Assembly (NCBI GenBank): GCA_016522385.1 | Contig: JAEKFU010000669.1 | Span: forward strand, 1 to 9,328 | Length of the DNA stretch: 9,328 nucleotides | Source: Pseudomonadota bacterium | GTDB taxonomy: Bacteria; Pseudomonadota; Alphaproteobacteria; Rhizobiales; Aestuariivirgaceae | Direction of reading: 5' to 3' | Part shown: one piece after another, positions 6,473 through 9,328 of the stretch | How the letters are laid out: each line of letters starts with the position of its first letter | Numbering within the stretch: the first letter of the stretch is position 1 | Notes under the pieces: generated by a model | Database searches by the model: none | The model's input: the letters and a program-made list of their open reading frames with translations, nothing else | Told to the model about the DNA's origin: nothing | Translations under genes and position numbers: made by a program

Positions 6473-6519
6473 CCGAAAGATGATCGGCAGGCTTAAGGCG
6501 ACTATCGGGGAGAATTAGC

Positions 6520-7425
6520 ATGAATGACCAAACACCGATTTCCCGAAAAACGGCCAAGGATTTTCCGCAGGAACTTCTCGATCTTTATGACTATTACGCC
6601 CATGGCAAAATCACGGGACGCGAGTTCCTCGATCGAGCTGCGAAACTCGCGCTGGCCGGCGTCACCGCGGCCGCGCTGTTGCGACAGCTTTCACCTAACT
6701 ACGCGCTGGCCCAACAGGTGGCACCCGATGATGCCGCGATCCAAACCAGCCGCATAACTTACCCGTCCCCAAACGGCCATGGCGACGTCAATGCCTATCT
6801 GGTGCGCCCGGCTGGAATTTCCGGCAAGTTGCCGGCGGTCCTCGTGGTTCACGAAAACCGTGGCTTGAATCCCTACATCGAAGATGTTGCACGTCGTATG
6901 GCCAAGGTCGGATTCATGGCGCTCGCACCGGACGGCCTAACCTCGGTTGGTGGATATCCAGGAAACGATGATGAGGGACGCGCGCTACAGCGGACGGTGG
7001 ATCGCGAAAAGCTGCTCAACGATTTTTTCGCAGCGTTTGAGCATCTTGCCAACCGCGCTGATGGCACCGGAAAAGTGGGGGCCGTCGGTTTTTGTTATGG
7101 TGGCGGTGTCGTCAATGCGATTGCAGTTGCCTATCCCGAGCTTGCCGCTGGTGTGCCGTTCTATGGCCGGCAGCCGGCGGCTAGGGATGTGGCCGGAATT
7201 CAGGCGCCTCTTCTGCTTCATTACGCCGAACTCGATGAACGGATCAACAAAGGTTGGCCAGCCTATGAAAACGCGCTGAAGGCGGCAGGCAAGTCATATA
7301 CGGCTCACATCTATCCGGGAGTAAATCACGGCTTCCACAACGACACGACGCCGCGCTTTGACGCTGATGCAGCCAGGCTCGCGGAACAGCGCACGATCGC
7401 CTTTTTCAAAGAACACCTCGGTTGA
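6520..7425 (+). CDS. Dienelactone hydrolase-family protein with N-terminal export-like leader
   Basis: This is an alpha/beta-hydrolase of the dienelactone hydrolase family (COG0412), 301 residues. The ATG has GGGGAG seven bases upstream. The catalytic triad is visible: C192 in GFCYGGG, D239 in ELDERI and H270 in VNHGFHND. HENRGLNPYIEDVARR (111-126) corresponds to the active-site strand of this subgroup. Residues 1-65 are an added leader: a charged ~35-residue stretch, then GREFLDRAAK, a hydrophobic segment (about 41-54), and NYALAQQ, resembling a signal cleavage site after residue 64. Related proteins usually carry a twin-arginine motif here, but this one shows T-G-R-E-F-L, with a single arginine. 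Export by Tat is therefore doubtful. Dienelactone hydrolases open lactones in chloroaromatic breakdown, but many relatives act on unknown esters. Its position after the FAH-family gene suggests a shared pathway. Confidence 0.9.
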   Translation: MNDQTPISRKTAKDFPQELLDLYDYYAHGKITGREFLDRAAKLALAGVTAAALLRQLSPNYALAQQVAPDDAAIQTSRITYPSPNGHGDVNAYLVRPAGISGKLPAVLVVHENRGLNPYIEDVARRMAKVGFMALAPDGLTSVGGYPGNDDEGRALQRTVDREKLLNDFFAAFEHLANRADGTGKVGAVGFCYGGGVVNAIAVAYPELAAGVPFYGRQPAARDVAGIQAPLLLHYAELDERINKGWPAYENALKAAGKSYTAHIYPGVNHGFHNDTTPRFDADAARLAEQRTIAFFKEHLG

Positions 7426-7520
7426 CTTGGGATGCGCGGGCGAGGCTTTGGAGCTTGCGGATTTACATCCTCGGTGGCCACATCTGGCGTCTGAATGGTG
7501 GTCAAAAGCATAAGTATTGG

Positions 7521-7541
7521 CGCAGAAGGTCCGCAGAAGGT
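7521..7541. repeat. Tandem CGCAGAAGGT pair
   Basis: CGCAGAAGGT occurs at 7521-7530 and 7532-7541, an 11-bp period, in the 277-base gap between the two convergent genes ending at 7425 and 7703. That gap holds no other recognisable feature and no clear intrinsic terminator. The repeat may be a slippage duplication. Confidence 0.4.
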
Positions 7542-7702
7542 TTGCAGCGAACTACTTCAACGAAGCATCGGATGGGCTGTTCGGTGCACCAACCAGACAA
7601 TCAATGTTCTGCACACATAGGTCGATTGGTCATTCACGCCTCCCAGAACAACAAAGAAGCGTTCATCGTATTGGCCACGTTTAGATTCGACGGCAGGTCA
7701 GA

Positions 7703-8191
7703 TCAGTTGTTGGTTTTGTCGACCACCAGTTCATATGAGATGTCCAAAGTCCCATCGGCTGCGCTGGCTGCACTGCCACCGAGCTGAGCGATGCGACCAG
7801 ATATGCCGTCGAATGTGCCGCTTCCGCTGCCATCCTTAATCTCGCCAGAGGCGTGGAAGCCTTTTCCGTCCCAAGCGCCGGATGAGGTGTATGCAAAGCC
7901 GCCGCCAGAGCAGGTCACATTGCCTGAAATGTCGAAAATGCCCCAGGCGCCTTCGTCGCGACCGTAAAGCGATTCGACAATGTCGACAGTGCAGCCGTCA
8001 AGCTCGCCGCCTTTCAGCTTAATCTGGTAAGCAACCGTAACGCCGTTTGGCGGCTGGTTCGCCGTCTTCTGGCCAATACCCGTATTAAAGGCAGCGCTGG
8101 AGCGCAGTGCCCCAGCGGAGGCTGGAGGGGCGGCCAAGAAAACCACCAGCGATAACACTGCCAGAACTGCTGTTAGATGAGAAATAGACAT
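7703..8191 (-). CDS. Small secreted glycine-rich protein of unknown function
   Basis: I do not recognise the family. The gene encodes 162 residues from an ATG with GGAGAG five bases upstream. A clear Sec signal peptide (about 1-26, ending APPASA) predicts export to the periplasm or medium. The mature part of ~136 residues is rich in Gly and Ser and alternates short polar and hydrophobic runs, suggesting an all-beta fold. Two cysteines (C67 and C94) could form one disulfide. A segment near 122-133 (GSGSGTFDGISG) resembles the turn motif of small beta-barrel proteins such as DUF3224 or allene-oxide-cyclase-like barrels; this is a weak impression. The end is DGTLDISYELVVDKTNN, as in a closing strand. 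It is monocistronic as far as seen, convergent with the dienelactone-hydrolase gene, and has a perfect palindrome about 125 bases upstream. Confidence 0.75.
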   Translation of the reverse strand: MSISHLTAVLAVLSLVVFLAAPPASAGALRSSAAFNTGIGQKTANQPPNGVTVAYQIKLKGGELDGCTVDIVESLYGRDEGAWGIFDISGNVTCSGGGFAYTSSGAWDGKGFHASGEIKDGSGSGTFDGISGRIAQLGGSAASAADGTLDISYELVVDKTNN

Positions 8192-8316
8192 GGAAACTCT
8201 CCGAAGCTGTGACGCATCCGTCCCCCGATGCTCCGGACACGAAACGGGGTTTTCGCCATCCCAATACTTGCATGTATCACTGCGATCTGGAGCAATAACT
8301 CGACGGCAACATTGAA

Positions 8317-8335
8317 CTGTAATCGACGATTACAG
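8317..8335. promoter_or_regulatory. Perfect 19-bp palindrome, candidate operator
   Basis: CTGTAATCGACGATTACAG has two exact 9-bp arms around a single central A. It lies in the 285-base gap between the MFS gene and the secreted-protein gene, both on the minus strand, 126 bases upstream of the latter's ATG. Size and symmetry fit a dimeric repressor such as a TetR, MarR or ArsR member. No such regulator gene is in the window, and I cannot name the protein. It could serve the secreted protein, or be part of an RNA hairpin at the end of the MFS transcript, although no U-tract follows. Confidence 0.5.
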
Positions 8336-8351
8336 CCAGACTGAATCTGGC
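8335..8351. repeat. 6-bp inverted repeat abutting the 19-bp palindrome
   Basis: GCCAGA (8335-8340) and TCTGGC (8346-8351) are exact complements around CTGAA. It shares base 8335 with the adjacent palindrome, so the two stems stand back to back. Without a U-run on either strand it is not a typical terminator; it may be part of the same regulatory region or help stop MFS transcripts. Confidence 0.35.
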
Positions 8352-8476
8352 CATTTCAGATGTACTGCCCAATATCACAGTTGCCTGTAGATACTACCAC
8401 GTGCACCAAACACCGTCGAATCCCTGGAGCCGAATTGGAGGATCTGGGCGCGTACGCTTGCCGTTCTTTGGCTGTT

Positions 8477-9328
8477 TCAGCGATCTGTGCCTGGATTTGG
8501 CGAGGGTAGTCTAACGACAACCGCAAGTCCCAATGTCGCCAGCACAGCCAGGGTTGTAAACGCTGGGGCGTAGCTGCTCGTCAGATCGAAGATACGTCCG
8601 GCCAAAATCGGACCGGCGGCGCCGCCGACGGTGCCGGATAGAAGTACGAGTCCAAAAATCGCACCATGTGCACGCAATCCAAAATACTCTGCAACAGTGG
8701 GAGAAATGACCGTGAAAAAACCACCATGGGCAACGCCATAGACAGCAACGGCGGCAAACAGCACCGATGGCGTGGAAATCAAAACAAACGCCAGGAGGCT
8801 GGCGATAAGCGGAACAAAGCAGAGAATCAAGGCACGCTTGCCGCCGATCTGATCGAAGACGGCGCCGACGGACACGCGCCCCAGCACGCTGGCCGCGCCC
8901 AGTACAGACAACAGGATGGCGGCCAGGGCAGGGGTCATGCCGAGATCCATACCGTGAACCACAATATGCAGGGGGATCGTCGTCAGTGTTGAAAAGCATG
9001 AAAGCTGAATGGCGCAGATCATCCACAAGCTGCGGGTGCGACGCGCCTCTTGAAAACTGTAACCACCTGCATCAATTGCGTTGGCTGCTTCTGAGTTCGG
9101 CGACGGACTCTTCATCAGCGAGGCTGCAACTAATAAGAATGCGATGGCGGTAACGCCTAAGATGATCAGCGCGAGCCGCCAGTCGTAGATCGCAATAAGA
9201 AACGCCGCCGCGGGCGGAACGGCAATCTGACCCGCAGCGGTTCCCACTTTCACTACACCAGTCATGATCCCACGACGTCGCTGAAACCACCGCGCGATAG
9301 TCGACAGTGTGACCACATCATGCGAGCC
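8477..9328 (-). CDS. MFS transporter, N-terminus beyond the window (partial)
   Basis: This is an inner-membrane secondary transporter of the major facilitator superfamily, closest in feel to the monocarboxylate/oxalate-formate (OFA-like) group. The frame is open to the right edge, giving 283 visible residues. A GTG at 9316 is not the start: the sequence there (LSTIARWFQRRRGIMTG) is the usual fourth-helix entry of these proteins, so roughly 100 or more N-terminal residues lie outside. About eight or nine membrane segments remain. After a central cytoplasmic loop (SPNSEAANAIDAGG) the second half carries GRVSVGAVFDQIGGKRAL, the motif-A-like loop between helices 8 and 9. Near the end GPILAGRIFDLTSSYAPAF is typical of helix 11. 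Substrate unknown; its group often moves organic acids, consistent with the nearby catabolic genes, but no operon link is visible. Confidence 0.9.
   Translation of the reverse strand, partial: GSHDVVTLSTIARWFQRRRGIMTGVVKVGTAAGQIAVPPAAAFLIAIYDWRLALIILGVTAIAFLLVAASLMKSPSPNSEAANAIDAGGYSFQEARRTRSLWMICAIQLSCFSTLTTIPLHIVVHGMDLGMTPALAAILLSVLGAASVLGRVSVGAVFDQIGGKRALILCFVPLIASLLAFVLISTPSVLFAAVAVYGVAHGGFFTVISPTVAEYFGLRAHGAIFGLVLLSGTVGGAAGPILAGRIFDLTSSYAPAFTTLAVLATLGLAVVVRLPSPNPGTDR

Noticed and set aside
6204..6557. 117-codon minus-strand frame in the gap between the two hydrolase genes
   Set aside because: It overlaps the end of one real gene and the start of the next, and shows no domain and no plausible start context.
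7422..7787. 121-codon plus-strand frame after the dienelactone hydrolase
   Set aside because: It overlaps the convergent secreted-protein gene, which has a signal peptide and ribosome binding site; the frame itself has neither.
9314..9316. GTG at 9316 as the start of the MFS gene
   Set aside because: The frame stays open to the window edge and the sequence at this point is an internal helix-4 motif of the family.

Overview
The window looks like a chromosomal or megaplasmid stretch from an alphaproteobacterium, most likely Hyphomicrobiales (rhizobia and relatives). The grounds are moderate-to-high GC coding sequence, NitT/TauT-type ABC genes, an FCD-type GntR regulator, a COG0412-type dienelactone hydrolase with an N-terminal export-like leader, and many GTG/TTG start candidates. 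I cannot name the genus from sequence alone.

Layout. Positions 1-619 look like the worn edge of a mobile or prophage-type element. A dense array of twelve TGTGACA-like heptamers (180-423) overlaps the 3' end of a short minus-strand frame (275-619) that encodes a winged-helix-like domain. Positions 620-1309 contain no convincing gene. From 5466 down to 1310 on the minus strand runs a five-gene unit: a GntR/FCD regulator, a periplasmic substrate-binding protein, permease A, an ATPase and permease B. A hairpin terminator or attenuator lies between the binding-protein gene and permease A. Divergent from this unit, on the plus strand, are a fumarylacetoacetate-hydrolase-family enzyme resembling fumarylpyruvate hydrolases (5613-6299) and a dienelactone-hydrolase-family protein (6520-7425). 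Beyond them, on the minus strand, are a small secreted protein of unknown function (7703-8191) and the C-terminal two thirds of an MFS transporter cut by the right edge (8477-9328).

How the parts fit. The central region reads as one uptake-and-breakdown locus. The ABC system would import a small organic acid or aromatic-derived compound. The regulator would sense it or a catabolite. The FAH-family hydrolase would cleave a 2-oxo-dienoate-type ring-fission product. The dienelactone-hydrolase relative may act on a related ester or lactone. The 146-bp divergent gap holds a PdhR/LldR-like GntR palindrome (AATTGGTTGACCAAAT) exactly where transcription of the regulator operon should begin, plus sigma70-like promoters facing both ways. 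The substrate is not deducible from the sequence. An unusual point is that the ABC operon carries two different permease genes, so the membrane channel is probably a heterodimer.

No CRISPR array, tRNA, rRNA or intact insertion sequence was recognised. The most distinctive non-coding elements are the TGTGACA array, the GntR-type operator, the intra-operon terminator and a perfect 19-bp palindrome (8317-8335) upstream of the small secreted protein.
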